In this document: positions 7,346 through 17,159 of the stretch, in pieces
Position numbering within the stretch: position 1 is the first letter of the stretch
Layout: each line of letters starts with the position of its first letter
From: Cephaloticoccus primus
GTDB taxonomy: Bacteria; Verrucomicrobiota; Verrucomicrobiia; Opitutales; Opitutaceae
NCBI RefSeq assembly: GCF_001580015.1
Contig: NZ_LSZQ01000030.1
Location: forward strand, 1-64,000
Direction: 5' to 3'
DNA length: 64,000 nucleotides
Notes under the pieces: model-generated
Databases searched by the model: none
Told to the model about the DNA's origin: nothing
What the model saw: the letters and a program-made list of their open reading frames with translations, nothing else
Made by a program: the position numbers and the translations under genes

Positions 7346-9212
7346 GGGCGGCTGCGGCGAAAATCGCCTTTCGCCGTGCCGCGTCGTGCTTGCGGTCGGT
7401 GCGCAGCTCCAGCACGCGCAGCCCCTTGGGCGGTAGTTGCGAGACTGCCGCTTCGAGCTCGTCCAGCGTTTCTATCAAACGATGCGCGACGCCGTAGGCC
7501 GCGCAGAGCCGCGCAAAATCGACCGACTGCGGTGTCGCAAAAAACGCCTCAAAGGGCGGCTCGTAATTTGCCACCGGCAGGTGCTCAAAAATCCCGCCGC
7601 CGCGATTGTTGACCACGATCACGGTGAGCGAGCCGCGCAACTTCGACGCGAGGGCCAGCCCGCCGCTATCGTGCAAAAACGAGAGATCGCCGCAGAGCAG
7701 CACCGTCGGGCTGGGGCGGTGTGCGTTGTCGCGGCCACCCTCTCCACCATTGCCAGCCGCCTGCGCCGATGCATGGGCGACGCCGATTGCGGTCGAGAGC
7801 GTGCCGTCTATTCCGTTTGCACCGCGGTTGAAATAAAACGCGTAGCCGCGCTCAGTCTTCGGCCAAAAGTACTCCACATCGCGAATCGGCATACTGCTCG
7901 CCACGAAAACCGCCGTCCCCTCGGGCAGTGCCCGTGCCAAAGTGGGAGCAATCGCGCCTTCAAAAATCGCTTCGGCAGCGGCATCTCCGGCGGAGTCTGA
8001 CGCGGCGCGGAGCACCCGTGTGGCGGCTTGCTCGGCGCGCTGCCAATCACTCGCGTAAGCACTGAGGCCCGCGCGCTGCATAGCCGCGCGAGGCGCGAGC
8101 AGCGACTCGACAGACGCGCAGAGCTGCCGCGTGCACCCGTGCAAGGCATCGCGATTTTTCCGGCGCGGAGAAACGAGCAGCAGCTCGGCTCCGCTCGCAG
8201 CGACCCACTCGCGCAGCGGTTTACTCGTCGGCCAGGAGCCGAGGCAGAGCACTTGCTGTGGGCGCAGCGCCTGCGCCGCTGCTTCGCTGCGCAAGATCGC
8301 ATCGTAGGCCGTCACCACCACGATGTCCGACGCCCCCTCGCCGAGCGGTTGATGCCGCAGCGGCGATACACCGTCCGCGAGTACGGGCCAGCCAAGTCCA
8401 CGCGCGAGCCGCGCCACCGCAGCCGCATAATGCAGCGGATCCTCCACCGCCTGCGGTCCCGCAACGATCAGGCCGCGTTCTGCGACAGACGCAAAGGGTG
8501 GCGCCTGTGCCGCGTGTACCGCGCCAGCGGCTGGCGCACCATGAGTCGCCTCTTCGCCCCGCTCTTGCGCTGCCGAGCACCTCGGCTCCAAGTGCGCAAA
8601 AAACGACTCGCCGAGCTCGGGAGCCAAGGCGGCGCTGCGCCCCCCATCAGGCAGCGGCACGAGCGGGTCGCGAAAGGGCAGATTCAGGTGCACCGGCGCG
8701 CACTCTTCCGCCGCCACGCGGTACGCATGTGCCACGGTCTGCCGCAGGTAGCGCAGCAGCTCCAGGCGGGGCTCGGGCACGGCCAGCTCGTGGTAAAACG
8801 CCACGAAGCCGCCGAACAGTTTTTGCTGATCGATTGTTTGCCCCGAGGTGCAGTCGCGCAGCTCCGGCGGGCGATCCCCCGTGAGCACGATCAGCGGTAC
8901 ACCGCTTTCCTGGGCCTCGATAATCGCCGGAAAGTAGTGCGCACCCGCCGTGCCCGAAGTGCACAGCAGCACGACGGGGCGGCCACTGCGCCGCGCTAGG
9001 CCGAGCGCGAAAAACGCCGCCGAGCGTTCGTCCAAAACCGGAATCGCCTCGAAGCCCGCATGCCGCGCCAGCGCGATTGTGAGCGGGCTTGAGCGCGAGC
9101 CGGGCGAGACCACCGCGTGCCGCGCGCCGCAGCGCCACAGGCTCTCGACCAGCACTCCCGCCCAGAGCGTATTTGCGTTGCTGAAATCGAGATCGGGCAC
9201 GGCGGGTGACAT
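7251..9212 (-). CDS. menD: SEPHCHC synthase MenD
   Basis: This thiamine-diphosphate enzyme joins isochorismate and 2-oxoglutarate to form SEPHCHC in menaquinone synthesis. The N-terminal domain has VVSPGSRSSPLTIALARHAG and LDERSAAFFALGLA. The thiamine-diphosphate-binding region has LLCGDLSFLHDSGGLALASK ending in VVNNRGGGIF. The ATG at 9212 (MSPAVPDLDFSNANTLWAG) fits the family N-terminus better than a TTG 24 bp upstream (9236). At 653 residues it is longer than the usual 550-580: there is an insertion around residues 195-225, and the C-terminal tail (QNERVEDFPARGAVVGRHLH) is encoded by mosaic repeat copy 3. It follows menF by about 30 bp. Confidence 0.94.
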   Translation of the reverse strand: MSPAVPDLDFSNANTLWAGVLVESLWRCGARHAVVSPGSRSSPLTIALARHAGFEAIPVLDERSAAFFALGLARRSGRPVVLLCTSGTAGAHYFPAIIEAQESGVPLIVLTGDRPPELRDCTSGQTIDQQKLFGGFVAFYHELAVPEPRLELLRYLRQTVAHAYRVAAEECAPVHLNLPFRDPLVPLPDGGRSAALAPELGESFFAHLEPRCSAAQERGEEATHGAPAAGAVHAAQAPPFASVAERGLIVAGPQAVEDPLHYAAAVARLARGLGWPVLADGVSPLRHQPLGEGASDIVVVTAYDAILRSEAAAQALRPQQVLCLGSWPTSKPLREWVAASGAELLLVSPRRKNRDALHGCTRQLCASVESLLAPRAAMQRAGLSAYASDWQRAEQAATRVLRAASDSAGDAAAEAIFEGAIAPTLARALPEGTAVFVASSMPIRDVEYFWPKTERGYAFYFNRGANGIDGTLSTAIGVAHASAQAAGNGGEGGRDNAHRPSPTVLLCGDLSFLHDSGGLALASKLRGSLTVIVVNNRGGGIFEHLPVANYEPPFEAFFATPQSVDFARLCAAYGVAHRLIETLDELEAAVSQLPPKGLRVLELRTDRKHDAARRKAIFAAAALATNGAPTSGSQNERVEDFPARGAVVGRHLH

Positions 9213-9242
9213 GGGAAGGTGGCAGGGCGCGCTCAAGAATGC

Positions 9243-10694
9243 TCAGGCCTTGGTGGCAAAGAGCGCGCGCTCCATCGCCTCAAATTTCAGCGCAGTCTCG
9301 GCCAGCTCCTGCTCGGGCTGCGAGCCCGCGACGATGCCCGCGCCCGCGTAGAGCCGCGCCTTGGCGCCGTCGATCAGGGCCGAGCGCAGCCCGACAAAAA
9401 ACTCCGCATTTCCGCGGCTATCGATCCAGCCCAGCGCACCCGCATAGAGCCCGCGCGGGAAGTTCTCGATGGCGCGAATCCCCGCACAGGCCGCCACGCG
9501 CGGCACGCCGCCGACTGCCGGTGTGGGGTGCAGGCGCGAGATCACGTCGAGCGCACGCACGCCGACTGGCAGCGCCGCACGCACGGGCGTGTGCAGATGC
9601 TGCACGTTGTCGAGACGGCGCAGCCCGGGCACCGCGTCGAACTCGAGCTGCAAACCCAGCGGAGCGAGGTGCCGCACAATCGCATCGAGCACCAGCCGCT
9701 GCTCGTGCCGATCTTTATCGCTGCGCAGCAGCGCGGCAGCGAAGACGGCGTCTTCTTCTTCGGTGGTGCCGCGCGGAGACGAGCCGGCGAGCGCCTCGGT
9801 TTGCAGCATCCCGCCATGCACGCGCACGAGCCGCTCGGGGCTCGCACCGATGAAGCTTTGGCCCTGCCCGTTGGCCAGGGAAAAGGCGTAACACTCGCGG
9901 AAGCGCTGGCGCAGGCCGTGCAGCGCCTGCATCGGGTGCAGTGGCACTTCGGAGACCAGGTCCTTGGCGCGCGCGAGGACGATTTTTTCAAATTCGCCCG
10001 CCTCGATTTGCTCCACTGCGCGGCGTACTGCCGCCACATAGTGGGCCTCACCGCCGAGCTCGGAGAGCGTCACGCGCGGCGGCTGCGCATCATCGAGCTT
10101 GAGGGCCTCGGCACCGAGGGCGAAGCCGCTGAAGCGTTGATGCGCGCGCCAGATTTTTTCGCAGGCGGCCTCCACATCGCTGTCTTCGCCGAGCTGGAGA
10201 TTGGCCACCGCGAGTGTGCGGCGCGACTCGCCCGTACCGCGTGTGGCGACCTGCCAGCGCGGCACAAAGACGCTCGCCGAGGCGAAGGGCTCGCTGGCGC
10301 CCACGTCGTTAAAAAACGAGAACGCCGTAAAAAAATGCGGCCCCGAGAGCGGCAGCCCCTGGTCGCCGACGATGATCGCACTGGCGAGCGTCTGGTCGAT
10401 GAAGTCCTGCACACGCTCGAAGCGCTCGGGGCCACTCGCGCTAAACTCGAGGACGGCCTCAGCCCCCGCGATAGCGAGGTTTTCAGTCGGGCGCTCCACG
10501 TAGAAATGCCGCTCGCCCGGCTCGTAAATCGTAGCGAGCACGGCCAGCGGATCGAGCGCAGGAACCTCCAGCGAGATGCTGACCAGTAGCGGCCGCTTCA
10601 ATCGGGCCGCCGAGGTCTGGCACTGCTTGAGGAAGCCGAGGAGCGCAGCGGGCGACTGGTTACTCGCAGGATCGACAGAGAGAGAGGAGCTCAC
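9243..10694 (-). CDS. menF: Isochorismate synthase MenF
   Basis: This chorismate-binding-family enzyme converts chorismate to isochorismate, the first step of menaquinone synthesis. The C-terminal catalytic half has KIVLARAKDL, FIGASPERLVRVHGG, EALAGSSPRGTTEEED, HLHTPVRAALP, LHPTPAVGGVPR and FPRGLYAGALGWID, all hallmark segments. Length (483 residues) is normal. An entC-type siderophore role is conceivable because a siderophore uptake island lies 7 kb away. However, menD is directly downstream and no dhb/ent genes are seen, so the menaquinone role is preferred. It is co-directional with metG upstream (93-bp gap). Confidence 0.93.
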   Translation of the reverse strand: MSSSLSVDPASNQSPAALLGFLKQCQTSAARLKRPLLVSISLEVPALDPLAVLATIYEPGERHFYVERPTENLAIAGAEAVLEFSASGPERFERVQDFIDQTLASAIIVGDQGLPLSGPHFFTAFSFFNDVGASEPFASASVFVPRWQVATRGTGESRRTLAVANLQLGEDSDVEAACEKIWRAHQRFSGFALGAEALKLDDAQPPRVTLSELGGEAHYVAAVRRAVEQIEAGEFEKIVLARAKDLVSEVPLHPMQALHGLRQRFRECYAFSLANGQGQSFIGASPERLVRVHGGMLQTEALAGSSPRGTTEEEDAVFAAALLRSDKDRHEQRLVLDAIVRHLAPLGLQLEFDAVPGLRRLDNVQHLHTPVRAALPVGVRALDVISRLHPTPAVGGVPRVAACAGIRAIENFPRGLYAGALGWIDSRGNAEFFVGLRSALIDGAKARLYAGAGIVAGSQPEQELAETALKFEAMERALFATKA

Positions 10695-10787
10695 GGCGCG
10701 GGAAGAAGTTTTGAGTGATCGGCGAAAGGCGACTTGGGATTGGCGGCGGCAGCGAGCGATACGCAGAGCGAAACACCGGGGCGCTCA

Positions 10788-12443
10788 CTATGCAGACTTG
10801 GGCGGGCGCACACCTGCGTTTGCCGCGTTCGCGGCAGCCGGAGCCGCGGCTTGGACACGCGGGAAAAGGACGAGTGCCTCGGCCACTTGTGCGCCGGTGA
10901 GGCGGCTGCCCCACTCGCATTGCTGGGCGAAGTCGCCACTCGGCGCGTAGCCGAGCGCCGCCTCGATCCGCGCGACCGACTCCGGAATGAACGGGCGCAA
11001 CAACACGGAGGCCAGCCGCAGCGCCTCGGCCATCGTAGCCAACGTCGTGTCGAGCAAGACGCGGTCGGCGGGCTCGCCCGACTTGCCGAGCTTCCACGGC
11101 GCGCGCTTTTCGATGTAGGCATTGGTCGCGCTCACAAAGTGGATCGTGCGCTCCAGACCGATGTGAAACTGGAAGCCCTCCCACAGCGCGGGAATCGCCT
11201 CGCGCGTCTGCTCCCACTGCGTGCGCAGCTCGGCCTCGGGGCTGGCTGCGGCATCACTCGCGGTGCTCGCCGGATCACTTGAGCCGGCTTTGCCTTGCGC
11301 CCCCGCTGCCGACTCCGCCCCCGCCACAACAGCAACGGCGGGCACGCGGGCTTCGGCGAAGCGGTTCAGCATGTTGAGCGTGCGGTTGAGGAGGTTGCCC
11401 AGATTATTGGCGAGGTCGGCATTGTAGCGGGCCAGAAACTGCGCCTCGGAAAAATCGCTGTCTTGGCCGACCACCATCTCGCGCAGCAGGAAGTAGCGCA
11501 GCGCATCGACGCCGTACTTTTCCACAAACGCGTTTGGCTCGATGAAGTTGCCCGTGCTCTTCGACATCTTGTCGCTGTTGATCGACCACCAGCCGTGCGC
11601 GATGATGCCCTTGGGCAGCGGGATGCCTGCGGCCCGCAGCATGATCGGCCAATAGACCGCGTGCGGCGGCACGAGGATGTCCTTGCCGATGACGTGCCAG
11701 GTCGCAGGCCAGACGCCATCGCGGTCGGCGACCGCCGAGTAGTAGTTCGTCAGCGCGTCGAACCACACGTAGGTCACGAAGTCTTCGTCAAAAGGCAGCG
11801 GGATGCCCCACTCCAGCCGCTCTTTCGGGCGCGAAATGCACAGGTCGTTGAGCGGCTCTTTGAGGAATTCGAGCACCTGCTTCTGGCGAAACTTCGGGAA
11901 GACGAAGCGCTCGTTTTCCTGAAGGAACTGGACGAGCCAGTCTTGATACGCGCTGAGTTTAAAAAAGTAGTTCGACTCGGTGATCTCGGTGACTTCGCCG
12001 AAAATCGCGGGCCAGGTGCCGTCCGGGTTGCGATCCTTCTCCTGGAGGAACTGCTCCTGGCGCGTCGAGTAGTAGCCGCGGTATTCGGCCTTGTAGATCT
12101 CTCCCTTGTCGTAGAGCCGCTGGAGCAGCTCGCGCACAATCTTTTTGTGCCGCTCCTCGGTGGTGCGGATGAAGTCATCGTTGCTGACGTTCAGGCGCGG
12201 CAGCAGCGCGCGAAATTCCTGCGCGATCTCGTCGCAAAACTGCTGCGGCTCCACGCCGCGCGCGCGGGCGCTTTGCTGGACTTTTTGCCCGTGCTCATCG
12301 ACGCCGGTCAGGAAGTACACGCGGTCGCCCATCATCCGGCGGATCCGCGCAATGACGTCCGTCAGCACCTTTTCGTAGGCGTGGCCCAAGTGCGGCGAAC
12401 CGTTCACGTAATCAATCGCAGTCGTGATGTAGAAGTCAGGCAT
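10788..12443 (-). CDS. metG: Methionyl-tRNA synthetase
   Basis: This class I synthetase charges tRNA-Met. The HIGH-type motif is SPHLGHAYEKVLTDV and the KMSKS motif is SDKMSKSTGN. At 551 residues it lacks the C-terminal EMAP-like tRNA-binding domain of the long form. The zinc-knuckle position that reads YC-x-x-C in many homologues here reads YYSTRQEQFLQEKD, without cysteines, so it belongs to a zinc-free form. An Ala/Gly/Ser-rich insertion (VVAGAESAAGAQGKAGSSDP) sits between the anticodon-binding helices. It lies in the minus-strand block between rdgB and menF. Confidence 0.96.
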   Translation of the reverse strand: MPDFYITTAIDYVNGSPHLGHAYEKVLTDVIARIRRMMGDRVYFLTGVDEHGQKVQQSARARGVEPQQFCDEIAQEFRALLPRLNVSNDDFIRTTEERHKKIVRELLQRLYDKGEIYKAEYRGYYSTRQEQFLQEKDRNPDGTWPAIFGEVTEITESNYFFKLSAYQDWLVQFLQENERFVFPKFRQKQVLEFLKEPLNDLCISRPKERLEWGIPLPFDEDFVTYVWFDALTNYYSAVADRDGVWPATWHVIGKDILVPPHAVYWPIMLRAAGIPLPKGIIAHGWWSINSDKMSKSTGNFIEPNAFVEKYGVDALRYFLLREMVVGQDSDFSEAQFLARYNADLANNLGNLLNRTLNMLNRFAEARVPAVAVVAGAESAAGAQGKAGSSDPASTASDAAASPEAELRTQWEQTREAIPALWEGFQFHIGLERTIHFVSATNAYIEKRAPWKLGKSGEPADRVLLDTTLATMAEALRLASVLLRPFIPESVARIEAALGYAPSGDFAQQCEWGSRLTGAQVAEALVLFPRVQAAAPAAANAANAGVRPPKSA

Positions 12444-12491
12444 GGTTTAGGAAGCCGCACAGACAAGGGCACGGCCTCCGAAACACAATCC

Positions 12492-13136
12492 TTACTGCGC
12501 GAGCTGCTCGATCAGGGCGCGCCAGGCCGCACTGCGGTGGCTGCGGGCGCGCTTCACCGCCTCCGGCAGTTCGCCGAAAGTGTGCTCAAACCCGCGCGGC
12601 ACAAAGAGCGGATCGTAGCCGAAGCCGCCCTGCCCGACCGGCTCCAGCGCGAGCCGTCCGTGGCACTCGCCGCGCACGCTGTATTCGCGGCCACCGGCCC
12701 CGAGGAGCACGAGCACGCACACGTAGTGCGCGCCGCGCCGCTCGGCGGGGATGCCGCGCATTACTTCGACGAGCTTTTGGAGATTGGCAGCCGAGTCGGC
12801 TTGCGGTCCGGCAAAGTAGGCCGACTCGACGCCCGGGCCGCCCTCCAGCGCATCAACGCAGAGTCCGCTATCGTCGGCCAGCGCCCAGCCGTCGGGCGGC
12901 AGAAGTGGCACGAGCGCGCGCGCTTTTTTGCGCGCGTTGCCGAGAAACGAGCCGGTGTCCTCCACCACTGGCGGCATCCCGCCAAGCACCGCGGCCGACT
13001 CGATTGTAAACGCCAGCGGGCACGCCGGTTGGCCGCCTAGCTGCGACTGCGCCGCAAGCGCGGCGTTTTCGGCAGCGGCGATTTCGCGCAGCTCGCGCAC
13101 CTTGTGGGCGTTACCCGAGGCTAAAAACAGTTTCAT
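12492..13136 (-). CDS. rdgB: XTP/dITP pyrophosphatase (RdgB/HAM1)
   Basis: This enzyme hydrolyses non-canonical purine nucleoside triphosphates (ITP, XTP) to monophosphates and keeps them out of DNA. The N-terminus MKLFLASGNAHKVRELREI marks the true start (ATG at 13136). Later motifs are VVEDTGSFLGNARKKA, ALADDSGLCVDALEGGPGV, GFGYDPLFVP and the terminal RARSHRSAAWRALIEQL, in normal order. It is 214 residues long. The start lies 26 bp inside the end of ribD, so the genes overlap and are probably coupled. A longer reading to 13184 adds residues that do not match the family. Confidence 0.95.
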   Translation of the reverse strand: MKLFLASGNAHKVRELREIAAAENAALAAQSQLGGQPACPLAFTIESAAVLGGMPPVVEDTGSFLGNARKKARALVPLLPPDGWALADDSGLCVDALEGGPGVESAYFAGPQADSAANLQKLVEVMRGIPAERRGAHYVCVLVLLGAGGREYSVRGECHGRLALEPVGQGGFGYDPLFVPRGFEHTFGELPEAVKRARSHRSAAWRALIEQLAQ

Positions 13137-14466
13137 CGACAGAAAGCTCGGAGGGGTAAACCACGCGGCCGCGCGTAAGCACATCGTGACCCAAAATCGC
13201 GTGCTGCGGCTCAGCCAGGCGTACGGCCTGAGGCAGCCGCTCGGTGCGCAGCCCGCGCATCATCGGCTTGGCGCGATCATCGCCGAGCAAGAGCGGTGCC
13301 TGGTAGGAGAACAGGTAGTCGATCTGCGCCTCGCGCAGAAGCTGGCTGAGGACTTGCGAGCCGCCCTCGACGTACACGCCGCAGACGCGCTCTTCGGCGC
13401 ACTTTTCGCGAAACTCGCGCCAGCCCACCCGCTGCGTCGGCGAGGGCAGCACCCAGACCTGGACGCCGCGCTCGCGTAGCTGGCGCACGTAGCCGAGGCC
13501 GCCGTGCGGCGTGGTGACCACGATCGTGCGGTGCTTGAATTCGTCGGTGTACAGCGCAGGCAAGCTGCGCGCGTGCGCAGTCGAGAGCAGCCCGTCGAAA
13601 ACAAAACGCAGGGGGCACCACTCCTCCTCGCCTTCAATCCGCGCGGTGAGCCGCGGGTTGTCCTGCACGACCGTGCCCGCCCCCACCGCAATCGCCGGAA
13701 AGAGCCGGCGCCAGCGCATCACATCGGCGCGCGCCGCCTCGCCCGTGATCCAGCGCGAATCGCCCGTGCGGCAGGCGATCCGCCCATCGATCGTCGTCGC
13801 CGTCTTCGCCGCCAGCAGCGGCGTTTTTTGGGTGATCCAGTGGTTAAAAATAAGGTTCAAGTCGCGGCACTCCGCTTCGCGGACGCCCTCCACCACCTCC
13901 ACGCCGCCCGCGCGCAACACGTCGAGCCCGCGGCCCGCGTGCACCGGATTTGGGTCAAGCGTGCCGATGACTACGCGCCGAAGCCCCGCCGCAAGAATCG
14001 CCTCCGTACAAGCGCCCGTGCGCCCTTCGGTCGAGCACGGCTCCATCGTCACATAAAGCGTCGTCTGCGGAGTCGCGCGGCGGCCACTCGCCGCAAAGGC
14101 ATTGAGCGCGACGCGCTCCGCGTGCGGCCCGCCATCGGCTGCGGTCGCACCCTCGGCGACGACCTCGCCCTCCTCAACAATGACGGCGCCGACCATCGGG
14201 TTTGGGTGCGTGCGCCCCCAAACACTGCGCGCCAGCGCGAGCGCACGGCGCATGAAGTGCGCGTGAGGCTCGGTGTCCGAAGCGACGGCGGCAGGAGCAG
14301 GAGTCGCGGCGGTGGCGGCAGGGACGGCGGCGTTTTCCGCAGCAGTCGCTCCCGCAGTGGGTGCCTCGGGCGCGGCAGCAACGTTGGCGACGACGGGCGC
14401 GGCAACCTCTGCCTCCGGCTCGGGCATATCGGGCGGCTCAAACGACAGTAGATCAGTCGTGGACAT
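13111..14466 (-). CDS. ribD: Bifunctional riboflavin biosynthesis deaminase/reductase RibD
   Basis: RibD carries out the second and third steps of riboflavin synthesis: zinc-dependent deamination of the pyrimidine intermediate, then NADPH-dependent side-chain reduction. The deaminase domain shows HAERVALNAF and METPCS-type TMEPCSTEGRTGACTEAIL zinc ligands. The reductase domain begins near KTATTIDGRIACRTGDSRWI. The start is set at MSTTDLLSFEPPD (ATG 14466), followed by an 85-residue Ala/Pro-rich extension before the catalytic part. The start overlaps the stop of the MBL hydrolase by 14 bp, and the end overlaps rdgB. Riboflavin synthase (33301) is in a separate unit. Confidence 0.95.
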   Translation of the reverse strand: MSTTDLLSFEPPDMPEPEAEVAAPVVANVAAAPEAPTAGATAAENAAVPAATAATPAPAAVASDTEPHAHFMRRALALARSVWGRTHPNPMVGAVIVEEGEVVAEGATAADGGPHAERVALNAFAASGRRATPQTTLYVTMEPCSTEGRTGACTEAILAAGLRRVVIGTLDPNPVHAGRGLDVLRAGGVEVVEGVREAECRDLNLIFNHWITQKTPLLAAKTATTIDGRIACRTGDSRWITGEAARADVMRWRRLFPAIAVGAGTVVQDNPRLTARIEGEEEWCPLRFVFDGLLSTAHARSLPALYTDEFKHRTIVVTTPHGGLGYVRQLRERGVQVWVLPSPTQRVGWREFREKCAEERVCGVYVEGGSQVLSQLLREAQIDYLFSYQAPLLLGDDRAKPMMRGLRTERLPQAVRLAEPQHAILGHDVLTRGRVVYPSELSVDETVFSLG

Positions 14467-15088
14467 AGGCGTTGTGCGCACGCTCGGAGGCGACGTCGGT
14501 TTCGGGGCCGTGGCCCGGGTAAAGTTGGGTAGTGGTCGGCAGCGTATAAACCTGCTCGCGGATCGAGCGGGCCAGCTCGCCGAAATCGCCGCCGGGCAAA
14601 TCCGTTCGCCCGACCGAGCCGCGAAAAATCGCGTCGCCGACGAAAGCCACATTCGCGGCGGGCAAGTGCAGCAGGATGCTCCCCGGGCAGTGCCCCGGCA
14701 CGTGCCTCACCTCGCAGTCGAGGCCGAGGAGTTTTTCGCGCGCGCCGTGCTCCGCGTAAGAATCGATCCGCAGCGGGGCGAGCCCCAGCGGCCCCAGCGC
14801 ATAGGCGCTCATCACCTCGGGGTTTTCGTGGAGCGGCCTGTCGGCCTCGTGTGCCCGGAGGCGCGCGGAGGTTTGCTGCACCACCTCCTCCACGCCCTGG
14901 ATGTGATCCCAGTGCGCGTGCGTCAGCCAGATGTTCGTCAGCTGGCAACGCTCGCGCGCCAGCAGCGGCGCGATCTCCGCCCACACTCCCTGCGGCGCAT
15001 CGACCAAGACGGCCTCGGCGCGCTCGGGGGCCGTCAGCAAATACGCATTGGTCTGGATGGGGCCACAGGGGCACACATGCAACTTCAT
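14453..15088 (-). CDS. MBL-fold hydrolase (glyoxalase II-like)
   Basis: This is a metallo-beta-lactamase-fold metal-dependent hydrolase. The metal-binding motif THAHWDHIQG is followed by the later His (RHVPGHCPGSI) and Asp (VAFVGDAIF, with FRGSVGRTDLPGGD) ligands. That pattern is typical of the short hydroxyacylglutathione-hydrolase-like group (211 residues). The start at MKLHVCPCGPIQTNAYLL (ATG 15088, with AGGA about 11 nt upstream) is preferred over one 39 bp further upstream. The substrate cannot be told from sequence. It is the first gene of the minus-strand operon and is divergent from leuB (144-bp gap). Confidence 0.88.
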   Translation of the reverse strand: MKLHVCPCGPIQTNAYLLTAPERAEAVLVDAPQGVWAEIAPLLARERCQLTNIWLTHAHWDHIQGVEEVVQQTSARLRAHEADRPLHENPEVMSAYALGPLGLAPLRIDSYAEHGAREKLLGLDCEVRHVPGHCPGSILLHLPAANVAFVGDAIFRGSVGRTDLPGGDFGELARSIREQVYTLPTTTQLYPGHGPETDVASERAHNAYVHD

Positions 15089-15229
15089 CGGGCCGCGATT
15101 CCTGTGCGAGCCACCGCACTGGGGCAACCGCTAAAGGACGCACACGCCCTCCCGCCCTCCCGTCCCGCAAACAGGAGCGCGCACGCAAATCGCTATTCCC
15201 TTTTTCGCATGCGCTCGCAATCTCCCTAG

Positions 15230-16342
<1,113 letters not shown>

Positions 16343-16351
16343 ATTTGACCG

Positions 16352-16762
16352 ATGCAGCGCACGGCTAAAACGCTCAGTGAAGCCCTGCAAGCGGCCAAGG
16401 GGTTCGTCGGTCTCCCAATCGAGAACAAGAGTACTGGCCTTGTCGCCACAGTATCCAACACCAACCTGTCCAAAATGAGTAGCCAGAGCGCTTCTCAAAA
16501 GTCCAACAGTCTCACTGACCACAGCTTGGCTATCGCCAATTTAGATCAACTGTTCGCCTGCGCCGCGCTGGACCAAACCCACCCCGATAAGCGAGGAGAG
16601 CCTACGATCATCGCTATCCATCGCTATATCGCACCGATGCGAAACTCACAGGGGCAGCTGCTAACCGTTAAAATGACAGTCAAGGAGACAGCTTCCTCCA
16701 AAGTTCCGAATCCGATTTACAGCGTAGAAACCAGAAAACCCGCCCTCGGTGCTTTCGCGTGA
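16352..16762 (+). CDS. Orphan LPD3-like phage/MuF-associated domain protein
   Basis: This 136-residue protein resembles the large polyvalent-protein-associated domain 3 (LPD3, related to BECR-type nucleases) normally found at the ends of phage MuF and other polyvalent proteins. The recognisable parts are GFVGLPIENKSTGLVATVSN, LSKMSSQSASQKS, HPDKRG, IIAIHRYIAPM, LLTVKMTVKETA and IYSVE. It stands alone, without the large N-terminal part. Its base composition is clearly less GC-rich than the flanking genes, and it lies between leuB and a tRNA-Ser gene, suggesting a leftover of an integrated element. The ending (ETRKPALGAFA) departs from the family and may have been replaced. The assignment is from memory of the family pattern. 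Confidence 0.6.
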   Translation: MQRTAKTLSEALQAAKGFVGLPIENKSTGLVATVSNTNLSKMSSQSASQKSNSLTDHSLAIANLDQLFACAALDQTHPDKRGEPTIIAIHRYIAPMRNSQGQLLTVKMTVKETASSKVPNPIYSVETRKPALGAFA

Positions 16763-16947
16763 GCACCCGGACAAAACCGGAATGCTCCCCCAGGCGGGTC
16801 GACGGGGAAGCTGACCTGAAACCCCGCATTGTCAAGTGTTCGCCCTGCTTGGCTCGAGACTTTCGGGCTGCACAAAAAAGAGCGGTGCGGTGCCAAAAGC
16901 CTTGCGCTTTGGTGGCGGGGGCTTTGCCTCGGGGCTCCGCGTTTTCC

Positions 16948-17039
16948 GGAGAGATGGCTGAGTGGTCGAAAGCGACGCTTTGCTAAAGCGTTGTAGGGGT
17001 TTCCCCCTACCGAGGGTTCGAATCCCTCTCTCTCCGCCA
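16948..17039 (+). tRNA. tRNA-Ser(GCT)
   Basis: A 92-nt class II tRNA with encoded CCA. The acceptor arms GGAGAGA and TCTCTCC pair, the anticodon stem-loop ACGCT-TTGCTAA-AGCGT gives anticodon GCT, there is a long variable arm (TAGGGGTTTCCCCCTA), and the T-loop is GGTTCGAATCC. A strong terminator follows directly. Confidence 0.97.
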
Positions 17040-17045
17040 CGCGCC

Positions 17046-17080
17046 AAAAGGGCCACTCGTCACACCGAGTGGCCCTTTTT
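17046..17080 (+). terminator. Intrinsic terminator after tRNA-Ser
   Basis: The inverted repeat AAAAGGGCCACTCG / CGAGTGGCCCTTTT (14 bp) with loop TCACAC ends in a T run. It lies 6 bp past the tRNA CCA end and would also work for transcripts arriving from the minus strand, since the arms start with an A run. Confidence 0.93.
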
Positions 17081-17159
17081 CGTGCCTGCCCTTCTGTGCC
17101 TGCATCACCCACGCACTTGCCCCCACCTCCCACACTCGCGATTCACCGACAGCTGCCAC

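Noticed and set aside
11295-13040. 581-codon plus-strand frame
   Set aside because: It is antisense to metG and rdgB, both certain. High GC keeps opposite frames open; the product has no family features.
16717-17133. Minus-strand frames over tRNA-Ser, with GERGIRTLG-type product
   Set aside because: This is the well-known false protein produced by reading antisense through tRNA-Ser and its neighbourhood.
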